The position numbers were made by a program, and so were the translations under genes. Positions 21,069-30,750 of a stretch of DNA of 64,000 bases are shown in pieces. The DNA comes from Gammaproteobacteria bacterium (GTDB lineage Bacteria; Pseudomonadota; Gammaproteobacteria; Pseudomonadales; Azotimanducaceae), in contig JAPOVV010000077.1 in the NCBI GenBank assembly GCA_026707945.1, positions 186,001-250,000 of the forward strand, given 5' to 3'. A model generated the notes under the pieces. That model did not search any database and was not told where the DNA came from. It saw only the letters and a program-made list of their open reading frames with translations. The first letter of the stretch is position 1. Every line of letters begins with the position of its first letter.

Positions 21069-21979
21069 TGCGTGTAGCGTCCAAAAAGAATGCAAGCTGC
21101 AAACGTGAACGGGGCTGCAATTACGAGTGAATCAATTCGATCGAGCAAGCCTCCGTGACCGGGTAGGATCGAACCCGACTCCTTCGCTTCGCTGATCCGT
21201 TTGAGCACGCTCTCAAACAAGTCGCCGCAAACGGCTAGTATCGGAATAGAAATAGACACGAGGATTACGCCATACTTGGGCCAACCAAATTCAGGTTGTA
21301 TCCACCAGAAACCAATAATTAAAGCAAGTGCCCATCCGAGAAGGCAACCCCCAATCGTACCTTCAACTGTCTTTTTAGGGGAGATACGTTTTGCCAGTGG
21401 CCTCTTACCGAACGCATGCCCGGCGAAGTACGCGCCGGTATCGGTAGCCCAAGCGACGGCGAGAACATAGATCAGGATCCAAGGGCTGATGTGCGCGTAC
21501 AGCCCCCAAAAACTGATACATAACGAAACTAACACGAGAAGACAGCCAACAGTCAATAAGAACTTCGCCGTTCGCGACGCTGAAGAGATCCTAGTGGAAA
21601 TCTCAGAAGGGTAATGTGGGGATGATTTCTTTTTTCTCGACGTCCAAAATTCTCGCATATCGCTACTTAACGTTGTCCATGCACAGAACCACGAGAGCAG
21701 CAATATATTTAGATTGAAAGACGCTTGTCCGAAAACCAATAAAGACGTTTCTCGACTAATGGTGATAACAAAAAAGAAGGCGGCACCACCGATGCCTGCG
21801 TATAGGACTCTGATTCCTGCGTGTTTGAGCTGCAATAACCCAGAACATTCCCACAATAAAAGGACAACGAGAACCAAAAGAACAGCGGGAACCGCAATGC
21901 CATCATAGGCAAATAACGCTAAAAAAAGTAGCGGAATACCAACGCCCGCTGTAATCAGGCGTCTAGTTAGATTCGACAA
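21065..21979 (-). CDS. cdsA: Phosphatidate cytidylyltransferase
   Basis: CdsA makes CDP-diacylglycerol from phosphatidic acid and CTP, the branch point of phospholipid synthesis. It is a polytopic membrane protein of 304 residues. The C-terminal signature AVCGDLFESVLKR followed by KDSG-like KESGSILPGHGGLLDRIDS is present. The start is TTG at 21979, overlapping the uppS 3' end by 17 bases. It lies between uppS and rseP. Its substrate is ultimately supplied by PlsB, encoded at 41164-43500. Confidence 0.94.
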   Translation of the reverse strand: MSNLTRRLITAGVGIPLLFLALFAYDGIAVPAVLLVLVVLLLWECSGLLQLKHAGIRVLYAGIGGAAFFFVITISRETSLLVFGQASFNLNILLLSWFCAWTTLSSDMREFWTSRKKKSSPHYPSEISTRISSASRTAKFLLTVGCLLVLVSLCISFWGLYAHISPWILIYVLAVAWATDTGAYFAGHAFGKRPLAKRISPKKTVEGTIGGCLLGWALALIIGFWWIQPEFGWPKYGVILVSISIPILAVCGDLFESVLKRISEAKESGSILPGHGGLLDRIDSLVIAAPFTFAACILFGRYTQ

Positions 21980-22721
21980 GCGATGGCTTGCGCGTTAGTT
22001 CACGTCTTCCGCCAAATCGACGTTGGCGCTGACCGTACTCTCGCAGCGCGATATGCAGTGCATCGGTCGTAAATCCCGGCCAGAAGCAATCCGCGAAGTA
22101 AAACTCCGTGTAGGCAAAGTCCCACAACAGGAAATTACTAATTCGTCGGTCACCACCCGTCCGAATACAAAGATCTGGCGCTGGCAAACTACGAGTCGCA
22201 AGGTACGAGCCGATCACTGATTCGTCGATTTCGTTCGGATGTAGATATCCCTGCTGAACCGCTTGCGCGATCTCCCGAGTCGCATTGGTGAGATCCCAGC
22301 GACCACCGTAGTTCAGCGCGATGGTTAGAAATAACTTATCGAAATGCGATGTTTGTGCTTCGCACTTCCTCATCTTGTCCTGGATCGCCGTCGGAAATCG
22401 CGATCTTTCGCCAATGAATTGCACCTTCGTTTCTCGCTCAATGAGTTCATGGAGTTCATTGTCGAGCGTTTCACCAATCAATTCGATCAAGAACTCAACC
22501 TCGTCGCGAGGACGATCCCAGTTTTCGGTACTGAACGCGAACAATGAGAGGTATCGAACACCAAGATCTGCAGATGCTTCAGCAATCCTTCGAACGTGTT
22601 TAGCGCCGGCACGGTGTCCTTCATCGCGTTGGAAACCATGGGCTTCAGCCCAGCGCGAGTTACCGTCCATGATGATTGCGAGATGAGAAGGTGGATTAGC
22701 TAGTTCCGTGTAGCTAGTCAA
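21963..22721 (-). CDS. uppS: Undecaprenyl-diphosphate synthase (isoprenyl transferase)
   Basis: UppS adds eight isopentenyl units to farnesyl diphosphate, making the carrier lipid for peptidoglycan and O-antigen. The catalytic aspartate lies in AIIMDGNSRWA (Asp19). The segments FAFSTENWDRP, ALNYGGRWD and PDLCIRTGGDRRISNF, and the C-terminal WP.F motif, are conserved. The start is TTG, 10 bases after a strong GGAGG; no ATG or GTG is available at the right place. Its substrate needs an IPP pathway, yet the three MEP genes usually found in this block are missing. A 176-base gap precedes it. Confidence 0.96.
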   Translation of the reverse strand: MTSYTELANPPSHLAIIMDGNSRWAEAHGFQRDEGHRAGAKHVRRIAEASADLGVRYLSLFAFSTENWDRPRDEVEFLIELIGETLDNELHELIERETKVQFIGERSRFPTAIQDKMRKCEAQTSHFDKLFLTIALNYGGRWDLTNATREIAQAVQQGYLHPNEIDESVIGSYLATRSLPAPDLCIRTGGDRRISNFLLWDFAYTEFYFADCFWPGFTTDALHIALREYGQRQRRFGGRRELTRKPSLVESN

Positions 22722-22897
22722 GCGACAAGATCCTCCTCGTTAATGGTGAAACTGTTAATTTAGGCTCGAGATCAAGCAACGCAGGCTTAGTTTCTGAGAA
22801 CATGACAGGATTCCTTTCCTGTTCGCGTACTAGACAGCAAATCGGTCTAAAAATTCAAAATACCAATGGAATTAGGGATATTCTTGCCTGAGTGACG

Positions 22898-23455
22898 TCA
22901 AAAGGACATCAAATCGGTTTCTTTGTCCGCCAAATGCTGGTCAACAAGATCAACATGTCGATCAGTGAGTTTCTGAGCCTCATCCTCGCCTTCGTGACCT
23001 TCGTCCTGTGTCGCGAGTTTCTCTTTGACGCATTCTCGTATATCGTGTATGGCATCCCGTCGGATATTTCGTACGGCAACTCGTGCAGTCTCAGCGACCG
23101 AATGCGCTTGCTTAATCAGGTCCCGACGATTTTCCTCGGTAAGTGGCGGTAGCTCAAGCCTGATCACCTCTCCATTGTTATTCGGCGTCAATCCCAAGTC
23201 AGCTGCATAGATCGCTTTCTCAAGAGCCTTCAATATCCCGGCATCAAACGGCTTGATGACGAACGTTCTGCCTCCTTCGACTGAGATGGCCGCAACGTGT
23301 TTCATCGGCGTCTGAGCGCCGTAGTAGTCGAGCTCGACCGGATCCAGAAAAGACGGGTGGGCGCGACCGCTGCGAATCGCAGCAAACTGTCCAACTAACG
23401 CTTTGACCGACTTGTCCATTCGTTCATCAGCGTCACTGAGAATTTCATCGATCAC
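22898..23455 (-). CDS. frr: Ribosome recycling factor
   Basis: Frr works with EF-G to split the post-termination ribosome. Signatures seen are RMDKSVKAL, AIRSGRAHPSFLD, PPLTEENRRDL and the C-terminal LADKETDLMSF. The frame opens at TTG 23473, but GTG 23455 has GGGAG 8 bases upstream and gives 185 residues, exactly the usual RRF length, so the GTG is chosen. It lies between pyrH and uppS as in most gammaproteobacteria. Confidence 0.96.
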   Translation of the reverse strand: MIDEILSDADERMDKSVKALVGQFAAIRSGRAHPSFLDPVELDYYGAQTPMKHVAAISVEGGRTFVIKPFDAGILKALEKAIYAADLGLTPNNNGEVIRLELPPLTEENRRDLIKQAHSVAETARVAVRNIRRDAIHDIRECVKEKLATQDEGHEGEDEAQKLTDRHVDLVDQHLADKETDLMSF

Positions 23456-23490
23456 AAGTTGCGCTCCCTTCAATCGCGCATAACCGACAC

Positions 23491-24213
23491 TCAGTTCGCG
23501 CGGATTATCGTGCCTTCGTTAGAGCCGTTTACTATTCTAGATAGTGCACCTTCGTTCTTGAACGCGTATACGATCAATGGCATTCCATTTTCCCGGCAAA
23601 GCGCGCTTGCGGTCGTATCGATCACTTCGAGGCGCTTCTCGATCGCCTCGTCAAACGTAAGCGAGTCGAAGCGTTTCGCGTTACGATCCTTTCGAGGGTC
23701 CCCATCGTAAACACCATCAACTTGGGTCGCCTTGATCACCACGTCGACACCTAGTTCTATACCACGTAAGCATGCTGCAGAATCGGTTGTGAAGAGCGGA
23801 TTGCCTGTACCGCCAGCGCAGATAACGACGCTACCATCGTGCATCGCCGCTAGAGCGTCTGTAACCGAGTACGTCGCAACCATGCTCGGTATGCCATGGG
23901 TCGCGAAGATAACACTCGGTACGCCGGCGTGTACGAGTAAGTCTCGTACCGCTAATCCGTTAGCAATCGTTCCTAACATGCCCATCTGGTCTGCAGATGC
24001 TTGACGTAGTCCGACTTGACCAAGTGTTCGTCGCAAATCGCGCCCGCGTACGAGGTTTCCTGCGCCGACAACAAGCGCAATCGCGACCCCATCAGCGCGA
24101 ATCGATTTAACTTCTGCCGTCAGACGTTCAAGCGCTGACGCATCGAAACCCGCGCCGTGTTCACCACCGAGTGCTTCGCCAGAGACCTTAAGTAGTATGC
24201 GTCGATAAGTCAC
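23491..24213 (-). CDS. pyrH: Uridylate kinase (UMP kinase)
   Basis: PyrH phosphorylates UMP to UDP, feeding pyrG. It is a member of the amino acid kinase family: N-terminal LLKVSGEALGG, the VVGAGNLVRGRD loop, the allosteric/UMP-binding region AVRDLL, and KATQVDGVYDGDPRKD near residue 165. The length of 240 matches E. coli (241). The start codon is GTG. The gene order rpsB-tsf-pyrH-frr is intact. Confidence 0.96.
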   Translation of the reverse strand: MTYRRILLKVSGEALGGEHGAGFDASALERLTAEVKSIRADGVAIALVVGAGNLVRGRDLRRTLGQVGLRQASADQMGMLGTIANGLAVRDLLVHAGVPSVIFATHGIPSMVATYSVTDALAAMHDGSVVICAGGTGNPLFTTDSAACLRGIELGVDVVIKATQVDGVYDGDPRKDRNAKRFDSLTFDEAIEKRLEVIDTTASALCRENGMPLIVYAFKNEGALSRIVNGSNEGTIIRAN

Positions 24214-24237
24214 TTGACAGATCTCTACGTTTGGTGA

Positions 24238-25083
24238 CTAGATTAGTTTCTGCACCTCAGCGGCGAGATCGTCTTCTCGTTTTTCTATGCCTTCGCCAAC
24301 TTGATAGCGCACGAACCTTTCACACGCTGCGTTTCGCGATTTCAGAACGTCGCTTACCTTCTGCTCCGGGTCTTTGACAAACGGCTGCTCGGAGAGACAC
24401 GATTCTGCGCGAAACTTGCGTAAACGACCTTCAACCATCTTCTCGATGATGTTTTCTGGTTTGCCAGAGTCGCGTGCTTGCTCAAGCAAGATGTCGCGTT
24501 CTTTTGCCACGACCGATTCGGGCAAATCGTCAGCATTGACCACCAGCGGTTCGGATGCAGTAACGTGCATCGCCACATCACGAGCAGTCTGATCATCGCC
24601 ACTCGACATTTCAACCAATGTACCAACCACACCGTTAGTGTGCAGATAAGATGAAACAAAACCATCGTCCGACTTGGCTACAAAACGGTCAGCTCGCCTC
24701 AAGCTGACGTTTTCGCCGATGGTCTGCACGAGCTCCTTTCGGAGACCATCTAATGTCTCGAGCGAATCGGGACCGTCTCGCAGGACCGTATCGACCGCGG
24801 TGTCACAGAATGCGCCAAAGCGCTCATTACGGGCCGCAAAGTCCGTCTCAACGTTGATTTCAACGATTGCACCGGACTTGCCGTCATCTGCGATCTTAAT
24901 AGCCAAGCGGCCTTCTGCCGCTGTGCGATCAGCTTTCTTTGCGGCTTTGACCGCGCTTTGCTTGCGTATGTGATCGATCGCTTTTTCTACGTCCCAATCA
25001 GAAGCTGCGAGTGCTTTCTTGCAGTCCCCGAAACCGATGCCGGTTCGTTCTCGAATTTCTTTGATTTTTGCAATGTCACTCAC
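24238..25083 (-). CDS. tsf: Elongation factor Ts
   Basis: EF-Ts exchanges GDP for GTP on EF-Tu. The N-terminal UBA-like domain carries RERTGIGFGDCKKAL, the core includes VEINVETDFAARN (containing the TDFVAR-type signature), and the C-terminal part is a coiled coil plus dimerisation region ending FVRYQVGEGIEK. At 281 residues it matches E. coli (283). The start is GTG, 58 bases after rpsB, so it is probably co-transcribed with rpsB. Confidence 0.96.
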   Translation of the reverse strand: MSDIAKIKEIRERTGIGFGDCKKALAASDWDVEKAIDHIRKQSAVKAAKKADRTAAEGRLAIKIADDGKSGAIVEINVETDFAARNERFGAFCDTAVDTVLRDGPDSLETLDGLRKELVQTIGENVSLRRADRFVAKSDDGFVSSYLHTNGVVGTLVEMSSGDDQTARDVAMHVTASEPLVVNADDLPESVVAKERDILLEQARDSGKPENIIEKMVEGRLRKFRAESCLSEQPFVKDPEQKVSDVLKSRNAACERFVRYQVGEGIEKREDDLAAEVQKLI

Positions 25084-25141
25084 GACAACCGTACTCCAAA
25101 GTCGAATTGAGTATCAAATGGAAAGAATGAAGATGGATGAA

Positions 25142-25930
25142 CTATTCGTCGGGACTATCTTCGCCGTTCGTCGCTTCTTCTGAAGGAGTTTCCTCATTTT
25201 CAGTCGCTTCAGCGACGAAGTCTTCAGCGGTTACGCCACCTTGTTCTTCTAGTTTCCTGCCTTCGATGATGGCGTCTGCGACGGCCGTCACATATAGACT
25301 CACTGCTCTAAACGCGTCGTCGTTGCCTGGAATCACCCAGTCCACACCATCAGGGTCACTATTAGTGTCCACGACACCAATGATGGGAATACCAAGCTTG
25401 TTGGCTTCGTCTACCGCAATCCGCTCGTGCATGACATCAACGACGAAGAGTGCGTCCGGGAGGCCACCCATATCCTTAATACCGCCCAAACTCTTCGTTA
25501 GCTTGTCCATCTGACGGCGTTTTTGAAGTGCTTCCTTCTTTGGCAGCAAGTCAAATTGCGACATCGCGTCCTGCGCTTCGAGATCAGTTAAGCGACGAAT
25601 CGATTGTCGAATTGTCTTGTAATTCGTCAGCATTCCGCCTAACCATCGTCTATCGACGTAAGGCATTTCGGCGCGGATCGCCTGTTCCCGAATCGTGCGA
25701 GATGCCGACCGTTTCGTACCGACGAAAAGAATCTGCTTGTTGCGACTTGCGAGCAGGCGAACTGACGCAAGTGCTTCTTCTAATAGCTCTAATGTTCGTT
25801 CGAGATGAACGATGTGAACTTTATTGCGCGAACCGAAGATAAAGGGCGCCATCTTCGGATTCCAGTAACGGGTTTGATGTCCGAAGTGGACTCCCGCATC
25901 AAGCATGTCGCGCAGACCGATGTCTGCCAT
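25142..25930 (-). CDS. rpsB: 30S ribosomal protein S2
   Basis: S2 is a large protein of the small ribosomal subunit, on the solvent side. It starts [19 protein letters not shown], a textbook S2 start. Further signatures are [38 protein letters not shown] and the [15 protein letters not shown] region. The last 30 residues are an acidic tail ([20 protein letters not shown] and following). It is the first gene of the 25-kb minus-strand block and is preceded by a structured leader and a TATAAT element. Confidence 0.98.
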   Translation of the reverse strand: MADIGLRDMLDAGVHFGHQTRYWNPKMAPFIFGSRNKVHIVHLERTLELLEEALASVRLLASRNKQILFVGTKRSASRTIREQAIRAEMPYVDRRWLGGMLTNYKTIRQSIRRLTDLEAQDAMSQFDLLPKKEALQKRRQMDKLTKSLGGIKDMGGLPDALFVVDVMHERIAVDEANKLGIPIIGVVDTNSDPDGVDWVIPGNDDAFRAVSLYVTAVADAIIEGRKLEEQGGVTAEDFVAEATENEETPSEEATNGEDSPDE

Positions 25931-26082
25931 AAGTTAAACTCCGGGTTGGATTGCACCAGCTGGCGCTTTACCGTGCAAGTTACGTTGTATACGTCGTTCA
26001 AAAACGACCACCCGCAACGTAATCGTCTGTTGCACGAGTGATTGCTGGCGAGCACAGCCCGCCAATTCGCGGCGAAATTATA
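25931..26082 (-). promoter_or_regulatory. rpsB promoter and structured leader (possible S2 autoregulatory RNA)
   Basis: The minus strand has an exact TATAAT (26077-26082) followed by a GC-rich discriminator, typical of growth-rate-controlled ribosomal promoters; the -35 is poor. The transcript would have a leader of about 140 bases. It contains a two-tier hairpin at 25982-26020 (outer ACGTTG/CAACGT, inner GTCGTT/AACGAC with a TTTG loop) and a second hairpin at 25951-25978 (TTGCAC/GTGCAA), ending 20 bases before the rpsB ATG. In gammaproteobacteria S2 represses rpsB-tsf through a conserved leader structure. I see the pairing; S2 binding is inferred. Confidence 0.5.
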
Positions 26083-26159
26083 GAAATGGTGCGAGTTTCG
26101 ACCGCCATTCCTTACTATTTGCATCCTCAATGTGATATACAAACTCGCTCGGACGTCCC

Positions 26160-26948
26160 GTGAGCATCCGCCTGCTTAGTGAAAGTGAAATTGACAAGAT
26201 GCGCGTTGCCGGAAAGCTGGCGGCAAGCGTTTTGGACATGATTGGGTCACATGTCAGAGCGGGCGTCAGTACTGAAGAACTCGATCGGATATGCCACGAA
26301 TATATCGTCGATGACTTGAGCTGCATTCCTGCACCGCTCAACTACCGAAACGGTAGTTCGCCACCTTTCCCCAAGTCGATCTGTACGTCTGTGAATCACG
26401 TTGTGTGTCACGGAATCCCATCTGAACGTAAGGTGCTCAAACGCGGTGACATCCTAAATATCGATATCACTGTCATCAAAGACGGTTTTCACGGCGATAC
26501 GAGCAAGATGTTCACCGTTGGCGAACCAACCGTCCTTGCGAATCGGCTGATCGCAATTACGCAAGAGTGTCTATATCTAGGAATCAAGCAAGTTCGTCCA
26601 GGCGCACGCCTCGGTGATATTGGTCACGCAATTCAAACACATGCCGAACGTGCTCGTTTTTCCGTCGTACGGGAGTTCTGCGGACACGGAATCAACGATA
26701 AATTTCATGATGAACCGATGGTGTTGCACTATGGAAATCCAGGCGAAGGCGTCGAGCTTCAACCGGGTATGACATTTACGATCGAACCTATGATCAATGC
26801 CGGGAGGCGCCACATCAAACTCCTAACTGATGAATGGACTGTGGTTACCCGGGACCACCGCCTTTCCGCACAATGGGAGCACACCATCCTCGTTACCTCA
26901 ACCGGATACGAGATCTTGACACTGCGCGAAGAGGAAACGTTTCATTGA
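26160..26948 (+). CDS. map: Type I methionine aminopeptidase
   Basis: Map removes the initiator methionine from nascent proteins. The five metal ligands fall in the standard places: first aspartate in ILNIDITVIKDGFHGD, second in FHGDTSKMF, histidine in CGHGIN, glutamate in FTIEPMIN and glutamate in QWEHTILVT. The length of 262 matches E. coli (264). The start is GTG, and the gene diverges from rpsB across a 229-base gap. The next gene, glnD, begins at or just after its stop. Confidence 0.97.
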   Translation: MSIRLLSESEIDKMRVAGKLAASVLDMIGSHVRAGVSTEELDRICHEYIVDDLSCIPAPLNYRNGSSPPFPKSICTSVNHVVCHGIPSERKVLKRGDILNIDITVIKDGFHGDTSKMFTVGEPTVLANRLIAITQECLYLGIKQVRPGARLGDIGHAIQTHAERARFSVVREFCGHGINDKFHDEPMVLHYGNPGEGVELQPGMTFTIEPMINAGRRHIKLLTDEWTVVTRDHRLSAQWEHTILVTSTGYEILTLREEETFH

Positions 26949-26991
26949 CGCTTCGTTAGAGTCGATCGACGATCTCAAACGCCGCATCCAC

Positions 26992-29553
26992 GTGATGGAG
27001 GATGCACTCGCCGATCAATTCTGGGCTGGCCAAGACGTCGAAGAGTTGGTGCGCGAGCGCGCAACTTTCATCGATGCATTCCTCTGTGAGCTGTGGCACC
27101 ACTGGTTTGAGTACGACGACGATTGTGCACTCTTCGCAGTAGGGGGTTACGGACGAGGTGAACTGCATCCTAAGTCCGATATCGATCTGCTGATCCTTAT
27201 TAAAGAGCGCTTACGCAATAGCGAGAGGATCGGCGAGTTCATTCGACTGTTGTGGGATCTGAAACTAGAAATCGGTCACAGTGTGCGCACGGTCCGCGAG
27301 TGCAAGAGCGAGGCGACTCGAGATTTATCCGTGATGACCGCCCTGATCGAAAGACGGTTGCTTATCGGTTCGCCGCGCCTGGCACAGAAATTAGATCGTG
27401 CGCTAAGTAGCAGGTTTCTTTGGCCAAGTAATCGATTTTTTAGCGGTAAGCTTGAAGAACAGAACGCCCGGCATGAGCACTATTCGGACATTGAATATGG
27501 GCTCGAGCCGAATATCAAGAGTTCTCCAGGCGGGCTTCGAGATATCCAAACCATCAGCTGGATCACCCAAAAGCACTGCGAGACTACCGATCTGAGTGAG
27601 CTGATTCAACGCGGTTTCCTGACCGAAAGTGAATGCAAAACTTTGCTCGACGGACGTCGTTTTTTGTGGCAAGTGCGATTTGCATTGCACCTATTGACTC
27701 GTCGTAAGGAAGATCAACTTTACTTCGACCATCAACGCGAGATTGCAGATCGTTTCGGTTACAAGGATTCTGATGGTTTGCTCGCCGTTGAAGCATTCAT
27801 GCGTGACTATTACCGGCTCGTTCTCGAACTCCGAGAAGTCAACGATATATTGATACAGCATTTCACCGAAGCAACACCCTCAAGGCGCCGCCGCGTTGTC
27901 GTTGAACCAATTAACGGCAACTTCCGCATTCGAAACCATTACATCGAAACGACTGCGAGCGATGTATTCAGACGTCAACCGTCCGCGTTGATGGAAATAT
28001 TCGTCATCATGGCGAACCGTACAGACATTCGCGGCGTTCGGGCGAACACGATTCGTCAGATCCGGCAAAGTCTAGAGCTGATTGACGATCGATTTCGACA
28101 TGACAAGGAAATCGGGAAACTGTTTGTCACGCTGCTAAAGTCACCGTATACAGTCGTCAGTCAACTCACCCGGATGCGTCGCTATGGCATCCTCGGCGCA
28201 TATATCCCTGAGTTTGGTCGCGTCATCGGACAGATGCAACACGACCTATTCCACATATACACCGTGGATGCGCATACGATGACGCTGCTAAGAAATCTGC
28301 GACGCATGTACTTACCCGAATACGAAGATCTTTTCCCATTTTTGCGTGGTGTCGTCGCCAAAATCCATCGCATTGAGCTGCTATTCATCGCTGGGTTATT
28401 TCACGATATTGGAAAAGGGCGCGGCGGCAATCACTCCTCGTTAGGGGCGGTCGACGCAGGCAAGTTTTGCGACCAAGTTGGAATCGATGAAGATGGACGG
28501 GACCTAGTTGTTTGGCTGGTACAGCGGCATTTGTACATGTCCATGACATCACAACGGGAAGATCTCTCGGATCCTGCCAATATTCACAAATTTGCAACGA
28601 TCGTCCAATCCACCGAGCGCTTGCACTATCTCATGGCACTGACGGCAGCAGATATTCATGCTACGAATCCGAAGGAGTGGAACGCGTGGCGAGAATCACT
28701 GTTGATCCAACTCTACAACTCGACTCTAGCCGTGCTTGAGCAAGGAGGGTACGGCACAAATGAACGCGTCCAAGCGGTTGAAAAACGACAGCAAGAAACT
28801 GCTGTTTTGCTTGAGCAACGCGCGATTAAGCATGTCGATCTGGATTTCCTATGGACCGATGTTTCACCCGGTTTTGTACTTTCGCACGAAGCACCCACTC
28901 TCGCAGATATCGCGGTTGCAATCGTCAATCGACCTGCGGACTCACAAGGAATCGTCCAACTCTTTGAAGCAACCGGAGAGCGACTGTACACGATTTTCAT
29001 TTACACTCGCGACCGACCGCGACTTTTTGCGGATTGTGTCGCGGTCCTAGACGTCCTTAATCTGGACGTTATGCGTGCAAACATCAGTACAGGTGCATCT
29101 GATTTCTGTTACGACTCATTCGTTGTCATGGAGGACGAGGCTAACTTAGTCCCAAATACGCGAAAATCCGAAATTCAGGACACGCTGCAACGCGTGATTG
29201 ACGGTAATCCAGCGCCCGAAAGAAGACAGCATCGGCGCATTTCACGGCAACTAAAGCAATTTGATCGACCTGCTCGCGTGACGATCAACGAACCAAATGC
29301 GAACGGCATCAGTCGACTTGAAGTCGTTACCGCTGATCGTCCGGGTCTACTAGCGCTTATTAGTTCGTTGTTCGTCGAATTCAATATCGAACTTCATCAA
29401 GCACGAATCACAACACTGGGTGAACGCGTCGAGGATATCTTCTTGGTGAGTACAACCGACGATACATCTCTTGTTAATCCAGCTCACGTTGACGCCCTCA
29501 AGTCACGTCTGACGGATCGCATTAATGCCGAATTACCACAGCTGACGTATTAG
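26992..29553 (+). CDS. glnD: Bifunctional uridylyltransferase/uridylyl-removing enzyme GlnD
   Basis: GlnD senses glutamine and uridylylates or deuridylylates PII proteins, so it controls nitrogen assimilation. In order it has the nucleotidyltransferase domain (GGYGRGELHPKSDIDLL), a helical linker (RLLWDLKLEIGHSVRT, PNIKSSPGGLRDIQ), the HD hydrolase (LFHDIGKGRGGNHSSLG) and two C-terminal ACT domains. The given start is GTG (ATG at 26995), but homologous residues continue upstream (SIDDLKRRIHV before the methionine). The frame reaches an ATT at 26944 that overlaps the map stop and has AGAGGA 8 bases upstream. The true start may be that ATT, giving 869 residues. Confidence 0.96.
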   Translation: MMEDALADQFWAGQDVEELVRERATFIDAFLCELWHHWFEYDDDCALFAVGGYGRGELHPKSDIDLLILIKERLRNSERIGEFIRLLWDLKLEIGHSVRTVRECKSEATRDLSVMTALIERRLLIGSPRLAQKLDRALSSRFLWPSNRFFSGKLEEQNARHEHYSDIEYGLEPNIKSSPGGLRDIQTISWITQKHCETTDLSELIQRGFLTESECKTLLDGRRFLWQVRFALHLLTRRKEDQLYFDHQREIADRFGYKDSDGLLAVEAFMRDYYRLVLELREVNDILIQHFTEATPSRRRRVVVEPINGNFRIRNHYIETTASDVFRRQPSALMEIFVIMANRTDIRGVRANTIRQIRQSLELIDDRFRHDKEIGKLFVTLLKSPYTVVSQLTRMRRYGILGAYIPEFGRVIGQMQHDLFHIYTVDAHTMTLLRNLRRMYLPEYEDLFPFLRGVVAKIHRIELLFIAGLFHDIGKGRGGNHSSLGAVDAGKFCDQVGIDEDGRDLVVWLVQRHLYMSMTSQREDLSDPANIHKFATIVQSTERLHYLMALTAADIHATNPKEWNAWRESLLIQLYNSTLAVLEQGGYGTNERVQAVEKRQQETAVLLEQRAIKHVDLDFLWTDVSPGFVLSHEAPTLADIAVAIVNRPADSQGIVQLFEATGERLYTIFIYTRDRPRLFADCVAVLDVLNLDVMRANISTGASDFCYDSFVVMEDEANLVPNTRKSEIQDTLQRVIDGNPAPERRQHRRISRQLKQFDRPARVTINEPNANGISRLEVVTADRPGLLALISSLFVEFNIELHQARITTLGERVEDIFLVSTTDDTSLVNPAHVDALKSRLTDRINAELPQLTY

Positions 29554-29562
29554 GTCTACCCT

Positions 29563-30750
29563 TTGAACCGTCACCTTGCTGCATTACTCCCATATCCATT
29601 CGAACGGCTTAACGCACTGAAAGAAGGCATTCGATCTGAAACCAACTTACCGCATGTGTCGTTAGCGCTCGGGGAACCTAATCACGATCCGCCGGATTTC
29701 GTAATCCAGTGTTTATCCGACCCAGATGTATTGCATCGCGGTCTCACGACTTATCCACCTACACGAGGTGATGCGTCATTGCGCGAAGCCATCTCTCAGT
29801 GGCTGAAACGAAGGTACTTCATAGACGTAGAGCCCGAAACTAGCATTCTGCCCGTAAGTGGAACCCGTGAAGGTCTGTTCTCCTTAGGCCAGGCGGTGCT
29901 TAGTGGTGATGCGAACTCGATCACCGTATTACCAAATCCGTTCTATCAAATCTACGAAGGCGCAGCGTTTCTTCGCGGATCAACGCCCTACTACGTTCCT
30001 TCTACAGAACGGCCCGAAATCGAGGAGGTTCCCTCCGAAATCTGGCAAAGGGCTGAGCTGGTATACGTCTGTTCACCTGGAAATCCCTCAGGCTACGTGG
30101 CCGATCGACAGCTTTTTTCATACCTCATAGAAAAGGCACAAGAGCATGAATTCATCATAGCCTCTGATGAGTGCTATTCCGAGATCTACGTCAAAGAGAA
30201 CGAACCGCCAGTAGGGCTGCTGGAAGTCGCAGCGGCAATGGGTCTTCCGAAGTTCAATCGCTGTATTGCGTTCAACAGTCTCTCAAAACGTTCAAACTGC
30301 CCGGGATTGCGTTCAGGTTTTGTTGCGGGAGATCCTCTCGTAATTGAACAGTACTACAACTATCGCACGTATCACGGTTGCGCCATGCCAGTACACGTCC
30401 AAGCGGCAAGTGAACAAGCGTGGTTGGATGAGGAACACGTAATTTCGAATCGTGCTGTCTATCGACGAAAGTTTGAAGCGACGCACGCGATGATGTCCCG
30501 TACGTTCGGTGCTCAGTTACCCGATGGCGCGTTTTACTATTGGCCTGATGTGGGTATCGACGACGAACTGTTTGCCACTGAGCTATTTCGCCGAGAGAAC
30601 ATTACTGTATTGCCGGGTAAATATCTCGGTCGAACGGTAGAAGGTCAGAATCCAGGAGCAAGTCGTATCCGCGTTGCCCTTGTGGCACCGCATCAAGATT
30701 GCGTAGACGCAATCCGTCGCCTCTGTCGTGCTGCCGAAGGGATACGCTGA
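29563..30750 (+). CDS. dapC: Succinyldiaminopimelate transaminase (class I/II aminotransferase)
   Basis: DapC makes N-succinyl-LL-diaminopimelate in lysine and peptidoglycan precursor synthesis. PLP fold-type I signatures are visible: SLALGEPNHDPPDF, PVSGTREGLF, LPNPFYQIYEGAA, VCSPGNPSG, the ASDECYSEIY aspartate and the PLP-lysine in NSLSKRSNCPGLRSG. The 395 residues and position between glnD and dapE match Pseudomonas. The start is TTG, 9 bases after the glnD stop. Its stop overlaps the next start (TGATG), which fits a dapC-dapE operon. Confidence 0.92.
   Translation: MNRHLAALLPYPFERLNALKEGIRSETNLPHVSLALGEPNHDPPDFVIQCLSDPDVLHRGLTTYPPTRGDASLREAISQWLKRRYFIDVEPETSILPVSGTREGLFSLGQAVLSGDANSITVLPNPFYQIYEGAAFLRGSTPYYVPSTERPEIEEVPSEIWQRAELVYVCSPGNPSGYVADRQLFSYLIEKAQEHEFIIASDECYSEIYVKENEPPVGLLEVAAAMGLPKFNRCIAFNSLSKRSNCPGLRSGFVAGDPLVIEQYYNYRTYHGCAMPVHVQAASEQAWLDEEHVISNRAVYRRKFEATHAMMSRTFGAQLPDGAFYYWPDVGIDDELFATELFRRENITVLPGKYLGRTVEGQNPGASRIRVALVAPHQDCVDAIRRLCRAAEGIR

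Noticed and set aside
22806-22823. Inverted repeat ACAGGA/TCCTGT in the uppS-frr gap
   Set aside because: The 6-base stem has no T run on either strand and no clear promoter beside it; too short to call an operator or terminator.
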